From positions 212,835-276,834 of the forward strand of contig NZ_QKQS01000016.1 in NCBI RefSeq assembly GCF_003226555.1: DNA of 64,000 nt, written 5' to 3'. Within the stretch, counting starts at the first letter, position 1. The number at the start of each line of letters is the position of its first letter. A program made the translations under genes and the position numbers. Shown here piece after piece: positions 26,964 to 36,263 of this stretch. This stretch comes from Rhodopseudomonas palustris (GTDB lineage: Bacteria > Pseudomonadota > Alphaproteobacteria > Rhizobiales > Xanthobacteraceae). The notes beneath the pieces are model-generated. The model saw only the letters and a program-made list of their open reading frames with translations, searched no databases and was not told where the DNA came from.

Positions 26964-27207
26964 GAATCGTGATTCTCTAAAACGCGTCGTTCGCACAGCG
27001 CGGCTCGACCGATTTGCGGTTGCGCGGGTTGGTTGTGTCGACGCTGGCCGATGTCAGGCTGCTGAACCTGGCGGAGGAGCGGCCCGCGTTCCTCGTATGC
27101 GTTGATCGACCTTCCGATATAGTCAGCGTCTTCTATCTCTGGGACATTGGCGCATTCGCTGCGGGCGCGGACGCGCGTCTGGCGGACGTTTGGCATCGGA
27201 GAACACA

Positions 27208-28059
27208 ATGGACATCGGCATCATCGGACTTGGTGCAATGGGGCGCGGCATGGCGCGGAATCTCGCAGCCGCCGGCCATCGGGTGAAAGCGTGGAATCGC
27301 TCGGGCGGCACGATCGAGGGCGTGACCATGGTCGATACCCCGGTCGACGCGCTGCAGGGCGACGTCGCGCTGACAATGTTGTCGGACGATGCTGTGATCC
27401 GTTCGGTGCTGCTCGACAGCGGCGCTCTGAGCAAGGCGAACAAGAGCCTCGTTCATGTCGTGACATCGACCATCTCCGTGGCGTTCGCGCGGGAACTGGT
27501 GGATGTCCACGCCAAGGCTGGCGTTCGCTATGTGTCCGCGCCGGTGCTCGGCCGGCCGGACGTCGCGGCTGCCGGCCAGCTGAACATCCTGGCCGGCGGG
27601 CCGGCCGACGCGGTGGAAGCGGTGCGGCCGGTGCTCGAAGTGATCGGCGGCAAGATCTGGGACATGGGGACCGAGGCGCCGACCGCGAACGCCGCCAAGG
27701 TCGCCTGCAACATGATGATCACCATGGCGATCGAGGCGATGGCTGAAGGTGTGGTGCTCACCGAGGCCAACGGGCTGCCGCGCGAGCGCTTCTTCGAACT
27801 TATCCTCGGCACGTTGTTCGGCAGCCGATCCTATCAGGTGTATTCGGCGATCATCGCAGAGGGCAAGTACCAGCCTGGTTTCAAGGCGGTGCTCGGCCTC
27901 AAGGATCTCCGCCTCGCCACGGAGGCTGCCGAACAGGCCGGCCGAGAGCTGCCGATGCTCAGCGCCGTTCACCGCCAGATGGCTGAAACCGTCGCTTCGG
28001 GGCAGGGCGAACGCGACTGGGCGGCGATGGCGGAGTACACCATCCGCGGCGGAAAATAG
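27208..28059 (+). CDS. NAD(P)-dependent oxidoreductase, 3-hydroxyisobutyrate dehydrogenase family
   Basis: 283 aa from ATG 27208, with GGAGAA 4-5 nt upstream. The Rossmann motif IGIIGLGAMGRGMARNLA (residues 2-19), substrate region YVSAPVLGRPDVA and catalytic-lysine helix NAAKVACNMMITMAIEAMAE are present. It is related to, but clearly different from, the gene at 26073. The pattern VSAPVLGRPD is shared with the imine-reductase/glyoxylate-succinic-semialdehyde-reductase side of the family. Substrate unknown. The 244 bp between the two oxidoreductase genes hold no convincing gene, so they may be separately transcribed. Confidence 0.85.
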   Translation: MDIGIIGLGAMGRGMARNLAAAGHRVKAWNRSGGTIEGVTMVDTPVDALQGDVALTMLSDDAVIRSVLLDSGALSKANKSLVHVVTSTISVAFARELVDVHAKAGVRYVSAPVLGRPDVAAAGQLNILAGGPADAVEAVRPVLEVIGGKIWDMGTEAPTANAAKVACNMMITMAIEAMAEGVVLTEANGLPRERFFELILGTLFGSRSYQVYSAIIAEGKYQPGFKAVLGLKDLRLATEAAEQAGRELPMLSAVHRQMAETVASGQGERDWAAMAEYTIRGGK

Positions 28060-28104
28060 CGGGCCGCGGCGCGTTCCGATGCGTCTTCGCCTATCCGGAG
28101 GCCG

Positions 28105-28446
28105 CCAAGCCTGACGCAGGCCGGACTGATCCTGTTGCGGCTGGCCGAAGCCTACTGCCGCTTCGGTGAGACGAACGAGGATGATCGTCACGTAATCATG
28201 CGCTGGCTGTTCTGGGACAATCCCAAGCTGTCCGGCTACATGGCGGTGTCCAGCTATCTGCGCGCATTCACCCCAGCGCCCGATGAGCATGTGCTCGGTT
28301 TCCTGCGCAAGCGCATCGACGATTGCCTTAGTGTCGCCGAACGACATTTTGAGACGAACGCTTTCGCCATCGGGGCCTCACCATCGGTCGCCGATATCGC
28401 TGACAAGTTGCGGCTGTCGCCGGCGCGGACCAGTTGCTGCGGCTGA
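28105..28446 (+). pseudogene. Remnant of a glutathione S-transferase-like gene
   Basis: In one frame from about 28105 the sequence reads SLTQAGLILLRLAEAYCRFG and then RWLFWDNPKLSGYMAV, AFTPAPDEHVL and FAIGASPSVADIA before losing similarity and stopping at 28446. These pieces correspond, in order, to the end of the thioredoxin-like domain and most of the helical C-terminal domain of a GST-family protein. The whole active N-terminal part is missing and the C-terminus is scrambled after SVADIA. No start codon with a ribosome site is present. The call rests on recognition of GST motifs. Confidence 0.6.
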
Positions 28447-28554
28447 CGATGTCTCCACAAGCGTCTGAAGATGCGAGTCGCGCGACAGCCGCTTCGGAAT
28501 TCGGGTGGCTGCGCACCGCCACATGACTGATGACTGACGCCGCGAGGTGCGCTC

Positions 28555-29481
28555 ATGTCATCAGCCGTTCATCCGATTCATCCGCGAGACTGGGCTCTCT
28601 TGATCGCGCTGTCGATCCTGTGGGGTGCATCGTTCTTTTGCGTGGGCGTGGCTCTGAAAGAATTGCCGCCTTTCACGATCGTTTTTCTTCGTGCCGCGAT
28701 CGCCGCGCTTGTCTTGCTCGCAATCATTTGGCTCCGCGGGATTCCGATGCCGCGCGGCGTCGCCGGGTGGCTGCCCTTCGTCGGAATGGCCTGTCTCAAC
28801 TACGTCGTTCCGTTCTCCTGCCTGGCGACAGGCCAGACGTTCATCTCGACCGGCCTCGCGTCGGTGCTCAATGCGACGACCCCTTTGTTCACCGTCGTCG
28901 TGATGGCGATCGCCGGAGAGGAGCGGCTGACGGCCCAGCGCATAGTTGGAGTCGCAGTCGGCGTGACGGGAGTTGCCATCCTGCGTGGGGTTGACCTGCG
29001 GGAGGTCGAAACGGGGATCGGCGTGGTGCTGTGTCTGTGCGCGGCGCTGTCGTACGGCCTGTCGGCGCTGCTGGCGCGAAGGCGATTGACCGGCTTCGCA
29101 CCCCTGACGACGGCGACGTCACAGATGGTCGTGGCAACGCTCATCACCGGTGTCGTCGCGGCGTTGCTCGATCAGCCGTGGAGACTACCCGTTCCAAGCG
29201 CGCCGGTCATTCTGGCCGTGGCGGCACTCGGTACGCTCTCGACCGCGCTCGGCTACGTCCTGTTCTTCCGCATCATTGCGCGGTCGGGGGCGACCAACGT
29301 CATGCTGGTGACGTTGTTGATCCCGGTCACGGCCATCCTGCTCGGCACTGTGGTGCTGCACGAACACATCGGCGTTCGTGAATTGATTGGCGGCAGCGTG
29401 ATCGCCAGCGCTCTCCTGATCATCGACGGCCGGGCTATCGCTTGGCTCCAGGCACACAGGTGGCGGAGCGAGTGGCTCTAG
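28555..29481 (+). CDS. DMT-superfamily exporter (EamA type)
   Basis: 308 aa, ten predicted membrane helices in two EamA repeats (about 10-140 and 155-290). The first helix reads LLIALSILWGASFFCVGVAL, typical of the family. It probably exports a metabolite or amino acid; the substrate is unknown. GAGG 7 nt before ATG 28555 sets the start. Its TAG stop (29479-29481) overlaps the stop of the convergent M23 peptidase gene through a shared CTAG, so no terminator can fit between them. Confidence 0.88.
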   Translation: MSSAVHPIHPRDWALLIALSILWGASFFCVGVALKELPPFTIVFLRAAIAALVLLAIIWLRGIPMPRGVAGWLPFVGMACLNYVVPFSCLATGQTFISTGLASVLNATTPLFTVVVMAIAGEERLTAQRIVGVAVGVTGVAILRGVDLREVETGIGVVLCLCAALSYGLSALLARRRLTGFAPLTTATSQMVVATLITGVVAALLDQPWRLPVPSAPVILAVAALGTLSTALGYVLFFRIIARSGATNVMLVTLLIPVTAILLGTVVLHEHIGVRELIGGSVIASALLIIDGRAIAWLQAHRWRSEWL

Positions 29482-30851
29482 GCCGCCCCCGCCAGCTTGA
29501 CCCCCGCCCGCAGAAACTTCTGCGGGTCGACTGCTTCGCCGTCGATGCGGGTTTCGTAGTGCAGGTGTGGGCCGGTGGAGCGTCCGGTCGAGCCGATCTC
29601 GCCGACCACTTGGCCGATGCTGACATGCTGGCCGACCTTGGCGATGATTTTCGACAGATGGCCGTAGCGGGTCGATAGGCCGTTGCCGTGGTCGATCTCG
29701 ACCATTTGACCGTAACCGCCCGCCCAGCCCGCGCTGACGACCTTTCCGGCGGCAGTGGCACGGACCGGATCGCCGGTCGAGCCGCGGAAGTCGAGGCCGG
29801 TGTGCATGGCCGGTCGGCCGAGGAACGGGTCGGTGCGCACGCCGAAACCCGACGACAGCTCGACTTCGCCGACCACCGGCTTGCGATAGGGGACCAGTGT
29901 CAGCACGCGAGTGAGGCGGTCGACCTGGGCGCGGCTCACGCTGATGCGATACAGCTGGCGGTCGAAGCTCGACGCGTTGGCGGACGGCGCGCGCACCGGC
30001 ACGAACGGGCCGCCGACGCCGCCGCGCGGCGCCGCGGCTTCAAGCGAGCGGGTGTTGAGGCCGAGGCTGCTGAGCGCGTCGCGCATCCGGCGGGCGCGGG
30101 ATTCGTAGCTGTCTTCGACGGCGCCGAGCGCGGCGATCTGTTGCTTCTCGACCTGGTCGAGCGAGTTCTGCAGCCGCGTCAGCACGCTTTCGACGCCTTG
30201 GGCCTTGGCGTATTGCGTCGGCGGGCGTTCCAGCGCCGCCGGCATGGTGCGCGACTGCAGCCGCGCTTCGCGGTCTGGAGGGGCGACGAAGATCACCGTG
30301 TCGTTGATCGGTGACGGCTTCGGCCGGCCGGTCGTCGTTTCACTGTCGAACGATGGCGTGCGGGTCGGCTTGATGCTGCCGGTGACCGCGACGTCAGGCA
30401 GGGCGCCGAGCGCGCCGGCGCGGGACTCGAGCAGCGACTGCCGCCGCATGATCTGGTCGAGCTTCTTGTCGAACTGTTCTTGGTCGAGCAATTGCCGGCT
30501 GGTGGTGCGATCGACCTTGGCGCGCAGCTCGGCGATACGATCCTCGTAGGCGTATTGCATCTCGGCCTGGCGCGCGATCAGCCGGGTCAGGACGTCGTCG
30601 CGGAAGGTGAAATAGGTGGCGGTAATTCCGGTCCAGCCACCGAGCAGCACGATGCTGCCGATCACGATCCAGAATAGCACCGGCCCGATCCGGACCTGCC
30701 GGCCGGCATGTGCGATCGTGTAGCTGCGCGCATCCGGCGCCGGTCGTTGGACCGGCCGCGGCGGCCGAGCCGGGCGCGGAGTTGCCGGCCGGGCTTGATC
30801 GTGGGGGTGGTAGTGCTGCGCTGCGGATGGATGGCCGGAACGATAAGACAT
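29478..30851 (-). CDS. M23 family peptidoglycan metallopeptidase (LytM domain)
   Basis: 457 aa. A Pro/His-rich cytoplasmic N-terminus (1-52) is followed by one TM helix (about 55-80). Coiled-coil segments at about 85-145 and 215-265 link to a C-terminal M23 domain with the zinc ligands H and D in AMHTGLDFRG and the HxH motif in GPHLHYET. It cleaves peptide cross-links in the wall or activates amidases, as EnvC/NlpD-like proteins do, from an inner-membrane anchor. A functional tie with the AmiC gene at 20811 is possible. Confidence 0.9.
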   Translation of the reverse strand: MSYRSGHPSAAQHYHPHDQARPATPRPARPPRPVQRPAPDARSYTIAHAGRQVRIGPVLFWIVIGSIVLLGGWTGITATYFTFRDDVLTRLIARQAEMQYAYEDRIAELRAKVDRTTSRQLLDQEQFDKKLDQIMRRQSLLESRAGALGALPDVAVTGSIKPTRTPSFDSETTTGRPKPSPINDTVIFVAPPDREARLQSRTMPAALERPPTQYAKAQGVESVLTRLQNSLDQVEKQQIAALGAVEDSYESRARRMRDALSSLGLNTRSLEAAAPRGGVGGPFVPVRAPSANASSFDRQLYRISVSRAQVDRLTRVLTLVPYRKPVVGEVELSSGFGVRTDPFLGRPAMHTGLDFRGSTGDPVRATAAGKVVSAGWAGGYGQMVEIDHGNGLSTRYGHLSKIIAKVGQHVSIGQVVGEIGSTGRSTGPHLHYETRIDGEAVDPQKFLRAGVKLAGAA

Positions 30852-30944
30852 CGGAACTCCCGCGCCGATCGGAAACTCGTTACTGTTCCGCTCGAGGCGC
30901 GAGCCGATTTGACCCCTGCATGGTTAATTTTCAGAAAATGCGAA

Positions 30945-31547
30945 CTAACTCGATCGGACTGCGGCGAGTACTTGGTCGGCGTGGCCATCGACCTTGACGT
31001 TGCGCCAGACGCGCGCGACACGGCCGTCCTGATCGATCACAACCGTGGTGCGAATGATTCCTTGGAACTTGCGGCCGTATAACGACTTTTCGCCCCAGGC
31101 GCCGTAGGCTTCGAGCATCGCATGGGTGGGATCCGAGAGCAGCGGCGTGGCGAGCTGATGCTTGTCGCGGAACGAGTCCTGGGCCTTCACCGAGTCGGCG
31201 GAGACGCCGAGTACCGCGGTTCCGCAGGCCTCGAAGTCGGGCGCCAGGCGAGTGAAGTCGATCGCCTCGCGGGTGCATCCCGGCGTGTTGGCCCGCGGAT
31301 AGAAGAACAGCACCAGCTTGCGGCCGGCAAAGTCGCCGAGCGAGACCGAGCCGCCGCCATCGCGGGGCAGCGTGAAGTCCGGGGCCTTGCCGCCTTCGAT
31401 CAAAGTGGCCGATTTGGCGGAGCCGGCGGTCTTCGCTGCCGCCTTAGCCGCGGGCTTCGAGGTTTTCTTTGCGGCGAAGGCTCCGGCTTTCTGCTTCGCT
31501 GGGGGACGAACTTTCTTAGGTGATTTCTCCGGCGTTTGCTTGGACAT
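30945..31547 (-). CDS. bcp: Peroxiredoxin of the Bcp/PrxQ family with Lys/Ala-rich N-terminal tail
   Basis: 200 aa from ATG 31547, preceded by AAGGAAGG. Residues 1-47 are a Lys/Ala/Pro-rich tail resembling histone-H1-like or DNA-binding tails, absent from ordinary Bcp. The peroxiredoxin domain starts at LIEGGKAPDFTLPRDGG. The peroxidatic cysteine is C91 in NTPGCTREAIDF. The resolving cysteine normally five residues later (CTxEACDF) is replaced, reading CTREAIDF; the only other cysteine is C108. It therefore cannot use the classical Bcp intramolecular disulfide and may be a 1-Cys form or use C108. It reduces peroxides, possibly near the nucleoid. Confidence 0.88.
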   Translation of the reverse strand: MSKQTPEKSPKKVRPPAKQKAGAFAAKKTSKPAAKAAAKTAGSAKSATLIEGGKAPDFTLPRDGGGSVSLGDFAGRKLVLFFYPRANTPGCTREAIDFTRLAPDFEACGTAVLGVSADSVKAQDSFRDKHQLATPLLSDPTHAMLEAYGAWGEKSLYGRKFQGIIRTTVVIDQDGRVARVWRNVKVDGHADQVLAAVRSS

Positions 31548-31828
31548 GCGCCTTCCTTTCGTCGTTTTCGAAAGGTCAACATCGATCATCGCCAGACGCG
31601 ATGCGACTATGCCGCTGCTGGGCAAGTCCGTCGACCTCGGGGTATGGTCGCAGGGATTCGGCGTACCGACTATCCCCGTTCGTTCAGTGGGGCTGTTGGG
31701 CCGGCGGGCGAGTAGAGGTTCATACGAGGAGAGCTGCGAAGCCGCCACTGCAGCGCATGATTTGCGTGATGGTGCCTGGCTCCTTCCTCCACAACTAGGC
31801 TCCCGACGGGCGCGTGCAACGAGAGGCA

Positions 31829-34800
31829 ATGGCGAAACATCCGACGCCGAACCAGTCCGACCCGCACGCCGGCCACGATTCATCTGACCCGCATTGGCAC
31901 GATGGTCATTGGGACCACGCGCATGAGGAAGACGGCCGTCATCGCGCCCGCCGATTGCTGAAGCGGCGTGGACTTGGTCTGCATCGCATCAACGAATGGT
32001 CCCGCCGTCACACCGTCGGCGCGCCGTGGCTGAAGCGCATCGTTGTGACGCTCGCCGTGGTCGGCATGGTGCTCGCCGCCGGGTTTGCCGGCCTTTGGCT
32101 TCGGCTCGGTGCCGGCCCGATCAACCTCGACATGGTGACGCCTTGGCTGGCCGACGCCATCGAGCAAAACATCGGTAATGGTAACTCGGTAGAGATCGGC
32201 GGCACGCAGATCGAGCGCGCCGGTCGGATCCGCATCGCGGTGCGGATCCGCGACATCGTGGTCCGCGACCGCGATCATGCCGTCATCGCCTCGGCCCCGA
32301 AAGCGGAAGTGCGGCTGTCCGGCTCGGCGATGCTGATGGGCAAGCTGCGGGCCGAGAGCCTGAGACTGGTCGGGGCCGAACTGGCGATCCGGATCGACCC
32401 CGAGGGTCAGGTCACGGTGTCGGCTGGATCCACCGAAAAACCGCTCGCTACCGGGGTCGCAAGAGCCGGCCGGCCGGTCGAGTTCAAGCTGCCCAGCCAG
32501 ACGTCGGCCCCTGACGTGCCCGGCGCTTCGCCGGACGTCGCGGCGCCTGCGCCCACCGCGCCAGCGGAAGACAATTCCGACGCGATGAAAGGCGTGCTGG
32601 CCGGCCTGTCCTGGCTCGACAGCCTGAGCATGACCGGGCTCGATGGTCAGAACCTCAACGAGATCGGTCTCAAGAACGGCAATCTGGTCGTCGACGACGA
32701 GCAGCGCGGCAATCGCTGGACGTTCGAAAACATCTCGCTCAGTCTGCGGCGGCCGAGCGGGGGCGGCGTTGCGCTCAGCGTCGGCGAGGAGGGGGCCAAG
32801 CCGTGGTCGCTCCGCGTCCAGGTCGGTCCCGCCCGCGACGGTGTGCGCTCGGTCGAGCTGCACGCCAACCAGGTCCCGACCCGGACCGTGCTGCTTGCGC
32901 TGCGACTCAAAAATCTGACCTACAGCGCCGACCTCCCGCTCACCGGTGATCTCAAGGGCGAGGTCGGCCGCGACGGCGTGCCGACCTATTTCCGCGGCAA
33001 GCTGACGGCCGGAGCCGGCACCTTGGTCGACCTGGAAACGCCGGACTATCCGATGGCGATCGATCAGATCGAGACGACTTTCGAATGGGACGCCAATCGC
33101 CGCGTGCTGATCGCGCCGTTCAAGGTGCTGGCCGGCCAGAACCGGGTGACGCTGCTGGCCTCGCTCGAGCCGCCGAACGGCAGCGTCAACGACTGGCGGC
33201 TCGGTCTGTCCGGCGGGACGATTGTGTTGCCGGGCGCTCAGAACGAGGCGCCGCTGATCTTCAACCGGATCGCCGTCCGGGTGCGGTTCGACAGCGCCAA
33301 TCGCCGGGTGCTGTTGACACAAGCCGACGTCAGCAACGGTGAGATCGGCGTTGCTGGTTCCGGCAGCATCGATTACTCCGGCGAGCCGCGGCTGACGCTC
33401 GGGCTGGCCGGCACGCCGATGTCGGTTTCGGCTCTGAAGCGGATGTGGCCGGTACTGATTGTGCCCGAGCTGCGCGAGTGGGTAAATGATCGCATCCTCG
33501 CCGGCTCAATCCAGACGATCGACATCGCCGTCAACTCGCCGTTGAAGAACCTGTCGCGTAGCGGGCCGCCGATCCCGGACGAGGGGCTGCTCGTCAATAT
33601 CCTCGGCAGCGGCGCGGCGATCCATCCGGTGGACGGGATGCCGACCGTGAAGGACGCGGATATGCGGGTTCGGGTGACCGGCCGCACCGCCACGGTGGCG
33701 ATCAATCAGGCCAATGCCGATACCGACAGCGGCCGGAAGATTGCGTTGTCCGACATTTTGTTCGAGGTGCCGGATCTTGCGCCGAAGCCGGCACCGGCGC
33801 GGATCAAGTTTAAGCTCGACGGCGCGGTGCCCGCGGTCGCCGAGGTGCTGGCCTCCGGCCGGCTCAGCGACGCCGCCGCGTTGCCGATTGATCCCAATGG
33901 CACCAAGGGAACGGTGTCGGCCCAGGTGATGCTCGGCATGCCGATCCAGCGCGAGCTGACCAAGCAAGACACTAGCTATTCGATCACAGCCGACCTCAGC
34001 GGCTTCTCCGGCGACAAGGTGGCGATGGGCCAGAAGCTCGAAGCCACCACGCTGAAGGTCACGGCCAACAACCAAGGCTATCAGGTCAAAGGCGACGTCA
34101 AGATCAACGGCCAGCCGGCGTCGCTGGATTATCGCAAGCCGGTCGACGGCGACGCCGACCTCAAGCTTCAGGCGACGCTCGACGACGCCAGCCGCGCCCG
34201 GCTCGGGTTCGATCTCGGCAGCGGCCTCAGCGGCCCGCTCGGGGTGAAGATGAACGGGAAGATCGGCGACAATGAGCAGGATTCCAAATTCGCCATCGAG
34301 GCCGATCTCACTTCGGTGAAGCTCGACAATCTGTTGCCCGGCTGGACCAAGTCGCCCGGCAAGCCCGGCCGAGCCGCGTTCAATGTGGTCCGCAAGCCGC
34401 AATCGACCCGGCTCGAAGACGTCACGATCGAGGGCGGCGGCACGCTGATCAAGGGCGCTCTCGAGGTCGACGGCGACGGCGACCTGCTCAATGCCAACTT
34501 CCCCGTGTATTCGCCCTCCGAAGGCGACAAGGCGATGCTCAAGGCGGATCGCGGCAACGACGGCGTACTGAAAGCGGTGATGCGCGGCGACGTGTTCGAC
34601 GGCCGCGGCTTCATCAAGTCGGCGCTCTCGGGCAGCTCGAGCGATGCCAAGGGCAAGAGTATCGATTTCGATCTCGACCTGAAGCTCGGCGCGGTCGCCG
34701 GCTTCTATGGCGAAGCGCTGCGCAGCCTCGATGTCAAAGCGACGCGTCGCAATGGCGCGTTCCGCAACTTCACGATGAGCGGCAAGCTCGGACGCGACAC

Positions 34801-35449
34801 CCCGATCACCGCAGATCTGCGCGGTCGCAATCAGGGGCGCGAGGTGATCTATCTGGAGACCAACGACGCGGGCGCGTTCTTCCGCTTCACCGACAGCTAC
34901 GCCAAGATGTATGGCGGGCAGCTCTCGCTGGCGGTCGAGCCGCCGGGCGGCGAGCCGCGCGAGAAGGAAGGTCTGATCAACGTCCGCGACTTCACCGTGA
35001 AGGGCGAAGCGGCGCTCGATCGCGTCGCCGCCGGTGCACCGGGCGGACAGCCGCAGGGGCTGGCGTTTTCGCGACTGCGCGCCGAGTTCAGCCGCCAAAA
35101 CGGCCAGCTCACCATCCGCGACGGGGTGGTGAAGGGGCCGACCATCGGCGCCACGATCGAAGGCTCGATCGATTACGGCGCCAACCAGGTGCGGATGAGT
35201 GGCACCTTCGTGCCGATGTACGGGCTGAATAACATGTTCGGGCAGATCCCGATCGTCGGCCTGTTCCTCGGCGGCGGCAGCAATGAGGGCCTGATCGGAG
35301 TCACCTACGAGGTGGTCGGCACGCCGGGCAAGCCGGTGCTGCGGGTCAACCCGATCTCAGCGATGGCACCGGGCGTGCTGCGCAAGATCTTCGAGTTCAA
35401 TACCGGCCGACAAAACAGCGGCGCCGATTTCCCGGCGCCGCCCAACTAA
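31829..35449 (+). CDS. Large AsmA/YhdP-like envelope protein (DUF3971)
   Basis: 1206 aa from ATG 31829 (GAGAGG just upstream, slightly close; GTG 31814 is the alternative). The cytoplasmic N-terminus contains a His/Asp-rich run (residues 11-34, nine His). One TM helix (69-92) anchors a very long periplasmic part rich in beta strands, fitting DUF3971 and an AsmA-like C-terminal region (VKGPTIGATIEGSIDYG, MSGTFVPMYGLNNM, IPIVGLFLGGG). AsmA-clan proteins form bridge-like grooves for phospholipid transfer between the membranes. YhdP homologues end with this same IPIVG region. It is transcribed alone; the 281 bp upstream hold no gene. Confidence 0.82.
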   Translation: MAKHPTPNQSDPHAGHDSSDPHWHDGHWDHAHEEDGRHRARRLLKRRGLGLHRINEWSRRHTVGAPWLKRIVVTLAVVGMVLAAGFAGLWLRLGAGPINLDMVTPWLADAIEQNIGNGNSVEIGGTQIERAGRIRIAVRIRDIVVRDRDHAVIASAPKAEVRLSGSAMLMGKLRAESLRLVGAELAIRIDPEGQVTVSAGSTEKPLATGVARAGRPVEFKLPSQTSAPDVPGASPDVAAPAPTAPAEDNSDAMKGVLAGLSWLDSLSMTGLDGQNLNEIGLKNGNLVVDDEQRGNRWTFENISLSLRRPSGGGVALSVGEEGAKPWSLRVQVGPARDGVRSVELHANQVPTRTVLLALRLKNLTYSADLPLTGDLKGEVGRDGVPTYFRGKLTAGAGTLVDLETPDYPMAIDQIETTFEWDANRRVLIAPFKVLAGQNRVTLLASLEPPNGSVNDWRLGLSGGTIVLPGAQNEAPLIFNRIAVRVRFDSANRRVLLTQADVSNGEIGVAGSGSIDYSGEPRLTLGLAGTPMSVSALKRMWPVLIVPELREWVNDRILAGSIQTIDIAVNSPLKNLSRSGPPIPDEGLLVNILGSGAAIHPVDGMPTVKDADMRVRVTGRTATVAINQANADTDSGRKIALSDILFEVPDLAPKPAPARIKFKLDGAVPAVAEVLASGRLSDAAALPIDPNGTKGTVSAQVMLGMPIQRELTKQDTSYSITADLSGFSGDKVAMGQKLEATTLKVTANNQGYQVKGDVKINGQPASLDYRKPVDGDADLKLQATLDDASRARLGFDLGSGLSGPLGVKMNGKIGDNEQDSKFAIEADLTSVKLDNLLPGWTKSPGKPGRAAFNVVRKPQSTRLEDVTIEGGGTLIKGALEVDGDGDLLNANFPVYSPSEGDKAMLKADRGNDGVLKAVMRGDVFDGRGFIKSALSGSSSDAKGKSIDFDLDLKLGAVAGFYGEALRSLDVKATRRNGAFRNFTMSGKLGRDTPITADLRGRNQGREVIYLETNDAGAFFRFTDSYAKMYGGQLSLAVEPPGGEPREKEGLINVRDFTVKGEAALDRVAAGAPGGQPQGLAFSRLRAEFSRQNGQLTIRDGVVKGPTIGATIEGSIDYGANQVRMSGTFVPMYGLNNMFGQIPIVGLFLGGGSNEGLIGVTYEVVGTPGKPVLRVNPISAMAPGVLRKIFEFNTGRQNSGADFPAPPN

Positions 35450-35480
35450 GCGTTACATTTTTCGAGTATCGGCGCCGCGC

Positions 35481-36041
35481 TTACTTGCCACGCAGCCACG
35501 GCACCATGCGGCCGAGCGTTGCGTCGTGGCGGAAGTACTGGTGCCACAGCGCGCCGATCACGTGGATCAGCACAACGATCGCAGTCAAAAGGAACAGCGG
35601 TCCGTGCGCCGCGTGCAGCACGCTGGCGATCGCATCGTTCTTGGCGATCGGCGGGATGCCGAGCAGGTCGACGCCGCGGCCGGAGAACAGCGTCATGCCG
35701 AGGCCGGACAATGGCAGAGCGAGCAGCAGCAAATACAGCAGGCCGTGACTGATCCGGGCGATTACCTCGGTGATGCGCGGCGAGGGCACCAGATCGGGCG
35801 TACCGTGGATCTTGATCCACAGGATGCGCAGCAAGCCGAGGCCGAGCACGCAGGTGCCGATCGCCTTGTGCCAGTTGTACAGCGTGCCCCGCAGCGGGTC
35901 GGTTTTCTCCAGACCGTGTGCGTAGTTCATCGAAGCGAACAGGGCGATCACGGCGAAGAAAATCAGCCAGTGAATGAGGACAGCGAGCGCGCCGTACTCG
36001 GCGGGCCGTTTGTCGGCGGAGTCGAGAGTCGTGGTTGTCAT
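35481..36041 (-). CDS. Cytochrome b561
   Basis: 186 aa from ATG 36041 with GGAGA upstream. Four membrane helices carry the histidines expected for two b hemes: LIHWLIFF, NWHKAIG, ISHGLLYLL, and LHAAHG/LIHVIGALWHQYF. It is a bacterial CybB-like diheme membrane cytochrome that passes electrons between quinol and a periplasmic partner, possibly superoxide. No partner such as a YceI-family or catalase gene is adjacent. The longer reading to 36248 has no support. Confidence 0.9.
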   Translation of the reverse strand: MTTTTLDSADKRPAEYGALAVLIHWLIFFAVIALFASMNYAHGLEKTDPLRGTLYNWHKAIGTCVLGLGLLRILWIKIHGTPDLVPSPRITEVIARISHGLLYLLLLALPLSGLGMTLFSGRGVDLLGIPPIAKNDAIASVLHAAHGPLFLLTAIVVLIHVIGALWHQYFRHDATLGRMVPWLRGK

Positions 36042-36263
36042 GTTGTCTCCGAAGCAAAATCGCGGCGCGTCGCAGCCCGCGGCGCGAGCAGCCCACCGGA
36101 CGATGATGCCCGGCAGGGCGGCAGGCGCGATGTGATCGAGCGCAATTTGCCGAACACATTTTGCTGATCGCAGGGACGGCGGGCTGCCAATGGCCCGATC
36201 TATGCCACGGAGGAAATACGAAGTCATGACAGGTAGCTGCGATTGCAAAGCAACAGCGCGAAC

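Noticed and set aside
27014..27208. Open frames between the two hydroxyisobutyrate-dehydrogenase-like genes
   Set aside because: Neither strand gives a protein with a recognisable motif or ribosome site; treated as intergenic.
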